From the NCBI RefSeq assembly GCF_042643145.1, contig NZ_JBHRSA010000025.1:1-64000 (forward strand): a stretch of 64,000 bases of DNA. Reading direction: 5' to 3'. Below, one piece after another: positions 18,490-27,565 of this stretch. Source of the stretch: Virgibacillus_O xinjiangensis (GTDB lineage Bacteria > Bacillota > Bacilli > Bacillales > Amphibacillaceae). The first letter of the stretch is position 1; each line of letters starts with the position of its first letter. The position numbers and the translations under genes are program-made. Below the pieces are notes generated by a model that worked only from the letters and a program-made list of their open reading frames with translations, did not search any database and was not told the DNA's origin.

Positions 18490-19248
18490 CTAACAATATT
18501 GTTCAATGGTCTCTCTCAATCTATCTGCAATATAGGCTGGCCCTTTATCCAGCTCGGCTGAGGAGAACCTTATCCGCACAAATTTCTCGTCGATTTCCAA
18601 TGCCTCTGCAAATAATCCGCCAAGACCTTTTGCACGCCGGTCTATCTGGAGAATGATGTCCAGGCCATTCGGCTTGACGAAGAACATTGCCTCCAATTCA
18701 TCCAGGTCCTGCCGGAATTCGTTCATTGGCAGAAACTCAAATTCCTGGATATAACGGTATCTGCGAGAATACTCCATCTCCACTTCCCGCAGGCCGAACC
18801 CTAAATGATCCGTCACCGCAAGCAGGGCCGTCTCCATATACGGATGTGGGCTAATTTTAATGAAGTCACGATCTGTCGGATCGATTGCATTAGGCACATC
18901 CATCCCTGTCTGGATCCATACCTTTGTTTTGCCCATTGTAGGGGGCGTATGTATCGGAAGCGTGAAATGAAAATCGATTTCTTTCCAGTCGCCTTCCCCG
19001 ATCGTGAACGAGCTGCCGATCACGAAGAAATCAAGGACCATATCTTCATGGTAGCTGCGTCCATCCTTTTCCTGCACCACTTCGGTCATGAGGAATAATT
19101 GGATCTTTTCCACATGTTGTTCAGTATTTCCACCTTGTACGATGATTTTCCCCCGCACAGGGCCGCCGGGCACCAGCTCGGTATGTTCCAGCTGCGTATC
19201 TACCTTCGCATTCCCTATCCCCACACTTGCCAAGATTTTTTTGAACAT
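18490..19248 (-). CDS. Spo0M sporulation-control protein
   Basis: A 252-residue arrestin-like protein of the Spo0M family. It begins MFKKILASVGIGNAKVDT, the family N-terminus, and includes the later GGPVRGKI strand pair. In B. subtilis Spo0M influences entry into sporulation and cell shape, by protein-protein contact in the cytoplasm. GGGAGGG precedes the ATG. Length is close to the usual 258 residues. Confidence 0.93.
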   Translation of the reverse strand: MFKKILASVGIGNAKVDTQLEHTELVPGGPVRGKIIVQGGNTEQHVEKIQLFLMTEVVQEKDGRSYHEDMVLDFFVIGSSFTIGEGDWKEIDFHFTLPIHTPPTMGKTKVWIQTGMDVPNAIDPTDRDFIKISPHPYMETALLAVTDHLGFGLREVEMEYSRRYRYIQEFEFLPMNEFRQDLDELEAMFFVKPNGLDIILQIDRRAKGLGGLFAEALEIDEKFVRIRFSSAELDKGPAYIADRLRETIEQYC

Positions 19249-19582
19249 CTTTTTCCCTCCCTATATCTCCCATTATATACGATGGTTGGGCAAAATTGGT
19301 TTCAATATATTAGAGACCTGTTGGAAGCACCACATACCTATATAAGGCATGACATTGTGCCTAAAGAAAGCGTTTTATTGAGCAAACAGCACCTTATCCC
19401 TATGTTATATGCAGTTAAACTGAGTTAAACCCGTACATTCACCTTATTTTGGCGATTTGTGTACGTTTTTGGCGGTTGTAGGTTTCATGATGAAATTGAT
19501 ATATTAGAAAGCAGTTCGAAAAAATCAGCTGTTAAGCTGTCGGCAGCCTGTTGAAAACATAATAGAAAGGAAGTTGATAATT
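19249..19582 (+). promoter_or_regulatory. intergenic region with candidate promoter of the nucleobase permease
   Basis: The 334-base gap contains TTGTAG (19476-19481), an 18-base spacer and TATATT (19500-19505), a plausible sigma-A promoter about 80 bases before the permease start. No riboswitch or TnrA box was recognised here. Confidence 0.45.
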
Positions 19583-20974
19583 ATGGGATCTGTTCAGTCT
19601 GCAAATCAGGCAAACACGGGCGATGACTACTCATTGGATCGAGTGCCCCGTGACAAAAGGAATATGGGGTGGCTGAGTATTACCAATATCACTTTCGGTA
19701 TTGCTACAGCTATTTTCTATTTTCAAATGGGTAGTGTCATGGCACTTCAATTTGGAGCGGTTAATGCTATCATATCAGCTATTTATGCCATCATCGTTGC
19801 CGGAATACTAGGAACATTCATTGCATATCTTTCCGCAAAATCAGGGATGAACGTCAATCTATTATCCAGGGGCGGCGGCTTCGGATATATTGGTGCATCT
19901 TTGACCTCCTTCATCTATGCTACAAATTTCATTATGTATTGTGCGCTCGAGGGAATGATCCTTGTTGCTGCCGTACATGAATTCTTTCCTGCCATCCCGG
20001 AATGGGTGCTGATCATCATCTTTGGTACAGCAGTCATCCCCCTCAACTGGTTCGGGATCAAACAATTGGATAAACTGCAGAAATGGTCGCTGCCACTGTT
20101 TTTCGTATTTTTGGTTGCCGCTATCGTCATGGCAGCAATGACACCTTCAGTATATGAAGGAAGCTTCTGGTCCTATATGCCGGAAGGAGTACAAGTAGGT
20201 GGAACTGCATTGCTTCTGTGTATTGGAATGCAGCATGGAATCATGGGGCTTACCCCATTGCTTGCATCTGACTATGCCCGTTTTCTGAAACCGAAAGATA
20301 TGAAAATTGGCATTTTCGCCATCGGATTCATTCCACAGATTTTCTGTTTCGGTGTGATGGGCGGACTAGGCATCTGGTTTGGTGTACGTCTGGGAGAACC
20401 GAATCCTGGTGTGTACATCGTCATGCTTCTAGGCATCTGGGGTGCGCTGTTCACCATGCTTACCCAAATCCGGATTAATATCACCAATATCTACAGCGGC
20501 TCCTTGTCACTGTCCACTTTCTTTGAAAATGTCTTTAAATTTGTCCCAGGACGTCGCTTCTGGGTAGTGATTACAGGCGTCTCTGCAATGATTCTCATGC
20601 TGGGAGGAATTGTCAATCACCTGGAATTGGTCATGACATTCCAAGGGGTGTTCCTCATGACATGGGCAGCCATTCTGGTTGCTGATGCAGTAATCGTTAA
20701 GAAAATGTTGAAAATCGGACCAAGATACTATGAAGCCAGACAGGATAACCTGTTCAAGTGGAATCCGGTCGGGGTCGCTTCCCTGCTGATCGCAAGCAGT
20801 CTAGGAACAATTGCAGCAGTAGGGCTGATGGGCGAATTCCTGCAAAGTACTGCCGCGTTCTTCGCCGCCATCTTAGCTGCACTCCTGACGGTTGGTCTGG
20901 CCATTGCTACAAAAGGGAAGTATTATATCAAACAAGATGCGAAAGATATAGAAACAGAAGATTATATCGCCTAA
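19583..20974 (+). CDS. NCS1-family cytosine/purine permease
   Basis: A 463-residue transporter with about 12 membrane segments. The family features are the N-terminal DYSLDRVPRDKR leader to the first helix, the LLSRGGGFGYIG turn near residue 95, and the ITNIYSGSLSL stretch near 300. It is likely a proton or sodium symporter for cytosine or a related base. ATG 19583 is preferred over TTG 19574, because the latter abuts the AAAGGAAG site. It stands alone between a promoter and a strong terminator; no deaminase is adjacent, so the substrate is uncertain. Confidence 0.88.
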   Translation: MGSVQSANQANTGDDYSLDRVPRDKRNMGWLSITNITFGIATAIFYFQMGSVMALQFGAVNAIISAIYAIIVAGILGTFIAYLSAKSGMNVNLLSRGGGFGYIGASLTSFIYATNFIMYCALEGMILVAAVHEFFPAIPEWVLIIIFGTAVIPLNWFGIKQLDKLQKWSLPLFFVFLVAAIVMAAMTPSVYEGSFWSYMPEGVQVGGTALLLCIGMQHGIMGLTPLLASDYARFLKPKDMKIGIFAIGFIPQIFCFGVMGGLGIWFGVRLGEPNPGVYIVMLLGIWGALFTMLTQIRINITNIYSGSLSLSTFFENVFKFVPGRRFWVVITGVSAMILMLGGIVNHLELVMTFQGVFLMTWAAILVADAVIVKKMLKIGPRYYEARQDNLFKWNPVGVASLLIASSLGTIAAVGLMGEFLQSTAAFFAAILAALLTVGLAIATKGKYYIKQDAKDIETEDYIA

Positions 20975-20980
20975 TGAACG

Positions 20981-21012
20981 ACCTGCCCCTATGGAAGGGG
21001 CAGGTTTTTTTA
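20981..21012 (+). terminator. rho-independent terminator of permease gene
   Basis: ACCTGCCCC / GGGGCAGGT stem with a short loop and a run of seven T. Confidence 0.92.
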
Positions 21013-21090
21013 CGGAAAAGCTTCCCAGGGAATGTGGGTATTTTATCCATTTCCTGCAAAGGAGGTAGGATATTTAGTGTCACGATGTGG

Positions 21091-21126
21091 AAAACCTTCA
21101 TCTGGAATGGATGAAGGTTTTTTTAG
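21091..21126 (+). terminator. second terminator before hydroxybutyrate dehydrogenase
   Basis: AAAACCTTCAT / ATGAAGGTTTT stem followed by T-rich sequence. It lies about 90 bases after the first terminator and 170 bases before the next gene. It could end readthrough or attenuate a leader. A Shine-Dalgarno-like AAAGGAGGT lies just upstream at about 21057-21065. The remainder of the 20975-21295 gap shows nothing else. Confidence 0.75.
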
Positions 21127-21295
21127 ATGGACAGGATGGAACAAAACAGTTCCTATGGCCCCCGACGCAATAGTATACTTAAAATAGAAGATATCGGTCT
21201 GTGCGATGATATCGGGCGGCCGAAGCAAAAATACAAAGATCGACAGATTAGCAGATAATGAGTAAGGCATATCAAGAAGGGAGATGGAATAAGAA

Positions 21296-22072
21296 ATGGT
21301 AGAGGACAAAGTTGTATACATCACCGGCGCAGCAAGCGGAATCGGTTTGGAAATTGCCAAAGAGTTTGCCGGGGATGGGGCAAAGGTGGCCCTGTCCGAT
21401 ATGAATGGAGAGAAAGTGAAGGAAGCTGCCGAGAATTTGAAGCAGGAGGGCTTTGACTGTATCGGCCTGACTTGCGATGTGACCAAGGAACAGGAATTGA
21501 AACAGACCATCGACCAAACTGTGAAAACCTATGGTAGGCTTGATGTTCTGGTAAACAATGCGGGACTGCAGCATGTGGCCGCGCTGGAAGATTTCCCAAC
21601 GGAGAAGTACGAGCAGATCATCAAGGTCATGCAAGTCGCTCCATTCATGGCGACCAAGCATGTATTTCCGATCATGAAAAAGCAGGGGAGCGGGCGGATC
21701 ATCAATATGGCTTCGATCAATGGCCTGATCGGTTTCGCCGGAAAAGCTGCCTATAATAGCGCGAAACACGGCCTGATCGGCTTGACCAAGGTGGCTGCCC
21801 TTGAGGGTGCAGAGGACGGGATTACGGTGAATGCGATGTGTCCGGGGTATGTCGATACACCGCTCGTCCGCGGCCAGTTTGAGGATCTGGCGAAGAACCG
21901 GGGTGTACCGGTCGAGAAGGTGCTGGAAGAGGTCCTGTATCCCTTGGTCCCGCAGAAACGCCTCCTGGAGGTACAGGAGGTCGCGGATTATGTAGTGTTT
22001 CTCGCAAGTGACAAGGCAAAAGGTGTGACCGGACAAGCTGTTGTCCTGGACGGCGGTTACACGGCCCAGTAA
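21296..22072 (+). CDS. 3-hydroxybutyrate dehydrogenase (SDR family)
   Basis: A 258-residue short-chain dehydrogenase. The cofactor motif TGAASGIG is at 10-17, NNAG near 85, catalytic Ser in NMASINGL, and YNSAKHG (Tyr and Lys) near 155. The GLQHVAALEDFP segment is characteristic of D-3-hydroxybutyrate dehydrogenases (YxjF-like). It oxidises 3-hydroxybutyrate to acetoacetate with NAD in the cytoplasm. AAGGGAGATGG precedes the ATG. A thiolase and a GntP permease follow 650 bases downstream, suggesting a shared pathway. Confidence 0.88.
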   Translation: MVEDKVVYITGAASGIGLEIAKEFAGDGAKVALSDMNGEKVKEAAENLKQEGFDCIGLTCDVTKEQELKQTIDQTVKTYGRLDVLVNNAGLQHVAALEDFPTEKYEQIIKVMQVAPFMATKHVFPIMKKQGSGRIINMASINGLIGFAGKAAYNSAKHGLIGLTKVAALEGAEDGITVNAMCPGYVDTPLVRGQFEDLAKNRGVPVEKVLEEVLYPLVPQKRLLEVQEVADYVVFLASDKAKGVTGQAVVLDGGYTAQ

Positions 22073-22134
22073 CGCAGTATTCTACACTAGAATGTCCTGT
22101 GTAATGAACGGTGATGTAATGATTGGGAATGCCA

Positions 22135-22263
22135 TCGCTGCGGCAGAACGCTTCGCTTTCCGTGGGCACGGCCTCAGTCTCCTCGGAAGCAACGAACGCT
22201 TCCTGTGGGGCCTTCGGACTCGTGCTGCGCCCACAGGAGTCTACGCATTCTGCCACCGCTGGT
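22135..22263 (-). repeat. palindromic element R1, copy 1
   Basis: An imperfect palindrome of about 130 bp. Its ends (GCGGCAGAACGC and GCATTCTGCC) are near inverted, inner GTGGGCACG pairs with CGTGC...GCCCAC, and GGAAGC / GCTTCC lies at the centre. It matches the copy at 29917-30043 in reverse orientation. Confidence 0.85.
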
Positions 22264-22407
22264 TGAGTTTCTCTGATTTTTAGTGGTTATAGTTCGTAAC
22301 ATCAACGTTTTATCAATTTCAGTTATAATATGGTTCGTAAGGGAGAGAGACCGATTGTTTATTCCTCCTACAGTAATAATTGTTTGATGAAATCGCACCA
22401 CCACAAC

Positions 22408-22532
22408 TAGCGGAGGAAATCCACGGAGACTCCTGCGGGAACCGTGACCGGAGTGAGACCCCGGAGAACGTCAGTTCGAGGAGGCTCACGGGTCACCCGT
22501 GGAAAGCGTAGTGGAATTTACACAGCGGTGTG
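22408..22532 (+). repeat. palindromic element R2, copy 1
   Basis: About 125 bp starting AGCGGAGGAAATCCACGG and ending near CAGCGGTGTG. It contains GAGGCTCACGGGTCACCCG and GGAAAGCGTAGTGGAATTT. It matches 29698-29825 in reverse orientation. The sequence between R1 and R2 (22264-22407) is A/T-rich without a gene. Confidence 0.85.
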
Positions 22533-22596
22533 AGCAGCACACGCAAGGCTTATTGTGCAACCTGAAAAAGATTATTTGCTCTGAATGACCGTAGAC

Positions 22597-22650
22597 GAAG
22601 CTCACGGGTCCCCCGCGGAAAGCGAAGTGGAATCTCCGCAGCGGTATGAG
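22597..22650 (+). repeat. partial R2 element, copy 1b
   Basis: Carries only the 3' half of R2 (AAGCTCACGGGTCCCCCG through CCGCAGCGG). Matched by the partial copy at 29583-29638 in reverse orientation. Confidence 0.75.
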
Positions 22651-22721
22651 AGGCACACAAAACGCTTACCAAGCAACACACGACAATATCCATCGACATA
22701 AAAAAATGGAGGGGTGAAGGT

Positions 22722-23900
22722 ATGGAGAATGTATATATTTTAGAAGGAGCTAGAACACCGTTTGGAACGTTTGGAGGAAGTCTGAAAGATGTCGGGCCGA
22801 CAGATCTCGGAGCAACAGCAAGTAAGGAAGCGATGCGCCGCAGCGGGGTGAAACCGGAGGATATAGACTTTACGGTGATGGGCAATGTCATCCAGTCGGC
22901 AAAAAATGCTCCATATCTGTCGCGGCATGTGGCCCTATACAGTGGTGTGCCCCAGTCCAGTCCCGCTTTGACGGTGAACCGCTTATGCGGGTCAGGTCTG
23001 CAGTCGGTCGTTTCAGCAGCCCAGTCCATCATGCTGGGCGATGGCCGGGCAGCACTAGCTGGTGGTGCGGAAAATATGAGCCAAGCCCCACATGTCCTCC
23101 GGGGCGCCCGGTTTGGCACGAAAATGAAAGCCCCAGAAATGGGAGACATGCTCTGGGATACGCTGACCGATGAATATGTCGGTGCAGGCATGGGCATGAC
23201 CGCAGAAAACCTGGCAGAAAAATTCGCCATTACCCGGGAAGAACAGGATGAATACGCGGCACTCAGCCACCAGCGGGCAACTGCTGCTAGAGAAGCAGGG
23301 AAATTTGCTGAGGAGATTGTACCGGTCGAGGTGAAGTCCAGAAAGGGTACGGTGAACGTCGACACAGACGAACATATCCGTGAGGGCACGACCGCCGAGA
23401 AGCTGGCAGGCTTGAAGCCATCCTTCAAAAAAGACGGAAGTGTCACCGGCGGCAACGCGAGCGGGATTAATGATGGTGCGGGAGCTGTTGTTGTCGCTGG
23501 AGAAAGCTTTGTCCAGGAGAAGGGACTGCAGCCCTTGGCGAAGATCGTCTCATACGGCATCCAGGGGGTCGACCCTGCCTACATGGGCATTGGCCCGGCA
23601 CCAGCCATCAGAACAGCCTTGGAAAAAGCCGGCCTCGCTCTTGATGACATAGATCTTGTGGAAGTAAATGAAGCCTTCGCTTCCCAGTATATTGCCGTGG
23701 AAAAGGAATTGGGCCTGAATCGTGACAAAGTCAATGTCAATGGCGGTGCTATTGCGCTTGGGCATCCAGTCGGCGCAAGCGGGACACGTGTCCTTTATTC
23801 CCTCATCCGCGAATTGAAGCGGCGGAATCAGCGGTATGGCATTGCCTCCCTTTGTATCGGCGGCGGCCAGGGCATTGCCATGGTTGTCGAGATGGTCTGA
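22722..23900 (+). CDS. acetyl-CoA C-acetyltransferase (thiolase)
   Basis: A 392-residue thiolase. The nucleophile Cys lies in NRLCGSGLQS near residue 88, the His in GHPVGASG near 348, and the C-terminal Cys in CIGGGQG near 378, so all three catalytic residues are present. It joins or cleaves acetoacetyl-CoA. GGAGGGGTG precedes the ATG. The GntP permease follows after 41 bases, so they form an operon. With the upstream 3-hydroxybutyrate dehydrogenase it gives two of the three steps from hydroxybutyrate to acetyl-CoA; a CoA transferase is missing here. Confidence 0.93.
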   Translation: MENVYILEGARTPFGTFGGSLKDVGPTDLGATASKEAMRRSGVKPEDIDFTVMGNVIQSAKNAPYLSRHVALYSGVPQSSPALTVNRLCGSGLQSVVSAAQSIMLGDGRAALAGGAENMSQAPHVLRGARFGTKMKAPEMGDMLWDTLTDEYVGAGMGMTAENLAEKFAITREEQDEYAALSHQRATAAREAGKFAEEIVPVEVKSRKGTVNVDTDEHIREGTTAEKLAGLKPSFKKDGSVTGGNASGINDGAGAVVVAGESFVQEKGLQPLAKIVSYGIQGVDPAYMGIGPAPAIRTALEKAGLALDDIDLVEVNEAFASQYIAVEKELGLNRDKVNVNGGAIALGHPVGASGTRVLYSLIRELKRRNQRYGIASLCIGGGQGIAMVVEMV

Positions 23901-23941
23901 TCGATCCAAAGAAAAAGCTAAGACTTTGAGGAGGATGTTTC

Positions 23942-25225
23942 ATGTTCGGCATAATTCTCGGGCTCATCGTATTGATGGTGCTGGCCTATTTGGACTGGTC
24001 CATCCTCTGGGTGGCGCCTATTGCTGCCGGTGTAGTCGCGCTCACCGGTGGTCTTGATTTATTGGAAGCATATACGGATACTTACATGAGTGGCTTCGTC
24101 GACTTTGCCAAAAGCTGGTTCCCCGTCTTCATGCTCGGGGCGATCTTTGGGAAATTGATGGAGGATACCGGGATGGCCCGTTCAGTGGCGGTCGCCTTGA
24201 CCAAGGTGATCGGCACAAAGCGAGCCATCCTAGGTGTCCTCTCATCTGCGGCCGTTCTGACCTATGGTGGGGTCAGTCTGTTTGTTGTCGTGTTCGCGGT
24301 CTATCCGTTGGCACTTACCTTGTTTAGAGAGGCCAATATCAGCCGGCGTCTCATCCCGGGAACCGTCGCACTCGGAGCCTTCACGTTCACGATGACGGCG
24401 GTACCAGGGACACCACAAATCCAGAACCTCATCCCGACCGAGTATTTTCCCACCAATGCAATGGCAGCCCCAGTGATGGGTATTGCTGCGACAATCGTGA
24501 TGGCGGTCGGCGGTTATTTCTACCTGCGCTGGCGGGAAAAGAAGCTAGCTGCAGCCGGGGAAACTTATACCGAGCCGAAGAATAAGAACATCGTCAATGA
24601 GGAAGGGGATACCCCGAATTTCCTGCTGTCGATTCTACCGCTATTGACTGTGCTCCTTACACTGAATCTATTAGGCTGGGATATTGTAGTGGCACTGCTG
24701 TCAGGGATTGTGCTGATTCTCTTGTTGAACCTGGCAAAATTCAAGCGCTTCGTCCAAGCGATCAACAACGGTGCGACCGGGTCGGTTACAGCCATCATCA
24801 ACACAAGTGCAGCGGTCGGCTTCGGTACCGTCGTTCAGTCCGTGCCCGGATTTGACCGGCTCACCGAGATCTTGATGGGCATTAGAGGCAACCCGCTCAT
24901 ATCCGAAGCAGTAGCCGTGAATTTGCTCGCCGGTGCAACCGGTTCTGCGTCCGGCGGGATGGGCATCGCCCTGGAAGCCCTCGGCTCACGCTATTACGAG
25001 ATTGCCCAACAGACAGGCATTGACCCGGAGGCATTCCACCGGGTAGCCTCCCTGTCCTCCGGTGGTCTCGATGCCCTGCCGCATAACGGTGCCGTGCTTA
25101 CACTTCTTACCATCACAGGCATGACCCACAAAGACAGCTATAAAGATATCTTTATTGTAGCTGTAGCGATTCCAGTCGTATCAGTAGCAGTTGCTATATT
25201 GATCGCTTCGATGGGGATCTATTAA
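23942..25225 (+). CDS. GntP-family permease (YxjC-like)
   Basis: A 427-residue membrane protein with about 12 segments. GntP-type features are AAVLTYGGVSLFVVVFAVYP near residue 110, AVPGTPQIQN near 155, and SGGLDALPHNGAV near 375. By its neighbours the likely substrate is 3-hydroxybutyrate or acetoacetate rather than gluconate. In B. subtilis yxjC sits with scoAB and yxjF. It ends an operon with the thiolase and is followed by a strong terminator. Confidence 0.88.
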   Translation: MFGIILGLIVLMVLAYLDWSILWVAPIAAGVVALTGGLDLLEAYTDTYMSGFVDFAKSWFPVFMLGAIFGKLMEDTGMARSVAVALTKVIGTKRAILGVLSSAAVLTYGGVSLFVVVFAVYPLALTLFREANISRRLIPGTVALGAFTFTMTAVPGTPQIQNLIPTEYFPTNAMAAPVMGIAATIVMAVGGYFYLRWREKKLAAAGETYTEPKNKNIVNEEGDTPNFLLSILPLLTVLLTLNLLGWDIVVALLSGIVLILLLNLAKFKRFVQAINNGATGSVTAIINTSAAVGFGTVVQSVPGFDRLTEILMGIRGNPLISEAVAVNLLAGATGSASGGMGIALEALGSRYYEIAQQTGIDPEAFHRVASLSSGGLDALPHNGAVLTLLTITGMTHKDSYKDIFIVAVAIPVVSVAVAILIASMGIY

Positions 25226-25230
25226 TCTCA

Positions 25231-25270
25231 GGAAGCCGCTGTCCCGCATCAATGGGGCAGCGGCTTTTCA
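25231..25270 (+). terminator. rho-independent terminator
   Basis: GAAGCCGCTGTCCC / GGGGCAGCGGCTTTTC hairpin directly after the GntP permease gene. Confidence 0.9.
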
Positions 25271-25472
25271 CTTGGGCTCTGACACCTCTCATACGGGCGG
25301 CACAGCCCCCCACTCGGTCCTCACAGCTTCCCACTCGGTCCTCACAGCTTCCCACTCGGTCCTCACAGCTTCCCACTCGGTCCCCACGCCCCGCACTCGG
25401 GCCCGGCCACCTCACACTCGGGCGGCACAGCCCCGCACTCGGGCCCGGCCACCTCGCACTCGCCCCCACCAT
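25270..25472 (+). repeat. 21-bp tandem array, copy 2
   Basis: Ten units anchored at 25270, 25291, 25312, 25333, 25354, 25375, 25395, 25416, 25437 and 25458 (ACTCGG or close variants). All are spaced 21 bp except one of 20. Four middle units share CCTCACAGCTTCCC almost perfectly, which points to recent local duplication. It ends 26 bases before the bioY promoter. Confidence 0.92.
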
Positions 25473-25497
25473 TTAACAGAAAATTTATACAAACCCA

Positions 25498-25558
25498 TTT
25501 ACAAATCAAGAACATCCACCTATAATGACGTTAACCCATACATAACGGAGGTTGACAT
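25498..25558 (+). promoter_or_regulatory. bioY promoter with BirA operator
   Basis: TTTACA (25498-25503), a 17-base spacer and TATAAT (25521-25526) form a near-consensus promoter. GTTAAC (25530-25535) and GTTGAC (25551-25556) are separated by exactly 15 bases, matching the Gram-positive BirA operator with only outer-base changes. The operator covers the transcription start and the ribosome binding site, so biotinyl-AMP-bound BirA should repress the operon. Confidence 0.85.
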
Positions 25559-25562
25559 TAGT

Positions 25563-26129
25563 ATGAAGCTGAACCATTTAATCTATGTATCTATGTTTGC
25601 GGCAATTATGGGTGCACTGGGTATCCTGCCGCCCATCCCACTGGGATTCTCGCCAGTGCCGATTACCATGCAGACGCTTGGGGTTATGTTGGCGGGCAGT
25701 GTGCTGGGGGCGCATTTGGGAGCAAGGTACGCGGCGCTCAGTCAAATACTTTTCCTCTTGCTGGTAGCGGCTGGAGCTCCATTGCTTTCCGGCGGGCGTG
25801 GGGGATTGGGAGTATTTTTCACGCCATCAGCAGGCTACTTTATCGGCTGGGTAGTAGGCGCATTTGTCATCGCTTTGCTTTGCCAGCGCATGAAAAACGT
25901 GTCCACAATGAAGATGATTGCGGCTAACGTCCTCGGCGGTGTGCTCATCATTTATCTATTTGGTGTGCCGGTACAGGCCTGGATGATGCAAATTGCTCTC
26001 AGTGAAGCAGCAGTCCTCAGTCTGGCATTCTTACCGGGCGATCTATTGAAAGTCGTGATGGCATCGCTGATTGCCGTGCGGCTATATCATGTAGTGCCTT
26101 TCAAAAGGGAGGCACAGGCAGCGAGATGA
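25563..26129 (+). CDS. biotin transporter BioY (YhfU)
   Basis: A 188-residue membrane protein with about six segments, the substrate-binding S component of biotin uptake. The PPIPLGFSPVPITMQTLGVM segment and GGRGGLGVFFTPSAGYFIGW are the BioY signatures. ATG 25563 is used with GGAGGT ten bases upstream; the frame is open further upstream only because it reads through the repeat array. It overlaps yhfT by four bases. No dedicated EcfAA' or EcfT is adjacent. Confidence 0.95.
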   Translation: MKLNHLIYVSMFAAIMGALGILPPIPLGFSPVPITMQTLGVMLAGSVLGAHLGARYAALSQILFLLLVAAGAPLLSGGRGGLGVFFTPSAGYFIGWVVGAFVIALLCQRMKNVSTMKMIAANVLGGVLIIYLFGVPVQAWMMQIALSEAAVLSLAFLPGDLLKVVMASLIAVRLYHVVPFKREAQAAR

Positions 26130-27565
26130 ATATAACAGAGAACTATCAGACACATGCGATAAGCTGTCCGGATAAGCCCGCACTCATCATCGGGAAGGAA
26201 GTTATTTCCTACCATGAGTGGCATATGCTTGTACAGCGGGCGGCCGCAGTCTTCCAACAGGAGAATGCCACCCATCACCGGGTGGCGATTTTTCTCCCCA
26301 ATGGCCTGGAATTTTTACAAGTTTTTGCGGGAGCAAGTGCTGCCGGCTGGGCAAGTATTGTTTGCGATATACGCTGGAAAGAACGGGAAATAAGGGACCG
26401 TCTGAGGCAGTCGGAACCTGACCTGGTTATTGCTGCTGCTAGCATGGAACATCTCTTTACTGATCAGAAGTTCCTGGCAGTGGAGGAATTACAGAAATGG
26501 ATGAAAGGGACCTATAGCAAGCTTACAGAAGGAAATCCGTCGTTTTATATCGGCTTCACCTCAGGGTCGACAGGAGAGCCTAAAACATTCGTCCGTTCTC
26601 ATGCATCCTGGGTGGAAACTTTCCGATGCAATCAAGTGGATCTCGGTATGACTCGGGAAAATCATGTTCTGATTCCAGGTTCGTTTGTAAATTCTACCTT
26701 CCTCTATGGGGCGATCAGTACCTTGTATCTCGGAGGGACGGTTCATCTATTGAAAAAGTTCTCTCCTTCGCAGATGATACAGTCCATCCAAGCAGAGCCG
26801 ATTACCCATGTCTATGTGGTGCCCACCATGCTGCAAGCCTTGGTGGATGCAGGGTACAAGGGGAAGGAGGATTGTACATTCATTTCAACTGGTGCCAAAT
26901 GGCTTCCCTCCTTGAAACAGGAGATGCGGCGGAGGTTCCCTTATGCGTCCTTCTATGAGTTCTATGGTTCCTCCGAGCTGAGCTATATCACTTATTTGAA
27001 GGATGAGGAGCAAGCGGAACATGGTGATTCGGTCGGCAGGCCTTTTCACAATGTAGAAGTGACGATCCGCCGTGAAGATGGAGAAGAGGCGGAACCGGGA
27101 GAAGAAGGTGTACTATATGCCCGGAGCCGGATGATTTTCGATGGCTATATGGATAATGAAGAGGCAACCGCCGAAGTGTTTGCCGGTGAATGGGCAACCG
27201 TCCATGACATTGCCAGACAGGATGAAGACGGGTTTGTTTACATAGTGGGCAGAAAGAATGAAATGATTTTATATGGCGGCATGAACATTTATCCTCAAGA
27301 AATTGAACAGGTGTTGAAAAAAATCCCTGGTGTCGAGGAAGCTGTTGTATTCGGTGTGAAGGATAAGTATTGGGGAGAGAAAGTAGCCGCTGTCTATCAG
27401 GGCAATATAAGTATTCGTGAACTGAAAGCCCATTGTCTGAAACACCTGTCCACCTATAAAATCCCAAGAGTATGGAGGAAGATGGAACAGCTGCCTCATA
27501 CCACCGGTGGAAAGGTTTCACGCCGGGAGGCCAGAAACTGGCTGGAGACTGAGATTACTTCATGA
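26126..27565 (+). CDS. acyl-CoA synthetase YhfT
   Basis: A 479-residue AMP-forming ligase of the ANL superfamily. The phosphate loop GFTSGSTGEPK is near residue 150, YEFYGSSE near 280, and the hinge region GRKNEMILYGGMNIYP near 380. It activates an acid to its CoA ester. It is coupled (ATGA overlap) to bioY and yhfS, as in the yhfUTS operon of B. subtilis. An acyl substrate linked to pimelate supply is an inference from BirA control. Confidence 0.9.
   Translation: MNITENYQTHAISCPDKPALIIGKEVISYHEWHMLVQRAAAVFQQENATHHRVAIFLPNGLEFLQVFAGASAAGWASIVCDIRWKEREIRDRLRQSEPDLVIAAASMEHLFTDQKFLAVEELQKWMKGTYSKLTEGNPSFYIGFTSGSTGEPKTFVRSHASWVETFRCNQVDLGMTRENHVLIPGSFVNSTFLYGAISTLYLGGTVHLLKKFSPSQMIQSIQAEPITHVYVVPTMLQALVDAGYKGKEDCTFISTGAKWLPSLKQEMRRRFPYASFYEFYGSSELSYITYLKDEEQAEHGDSVGRPFHNVEVTIRREDGEEAEPGEEGVLYARSRMIFDGYMDNEEATAEVFAGEWATVHDIARQDEDGFVYIVGRKNEMILYGGMNIYPQEIEQVLKKIPGVEEAVVFGVKDKYWGEKVAAVYQGNISIRELKAHCLKHLSTYKIPRVWRKMEQLPHTTGGKVSRREARNWLETEITS

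Noticed and set aside
21077..21190. 36-codon frame starting GTG after AAAGGAGGT
   Set aside because: It contains the terminator hairpin and has no recognisable product; noted only as a leader possibility.
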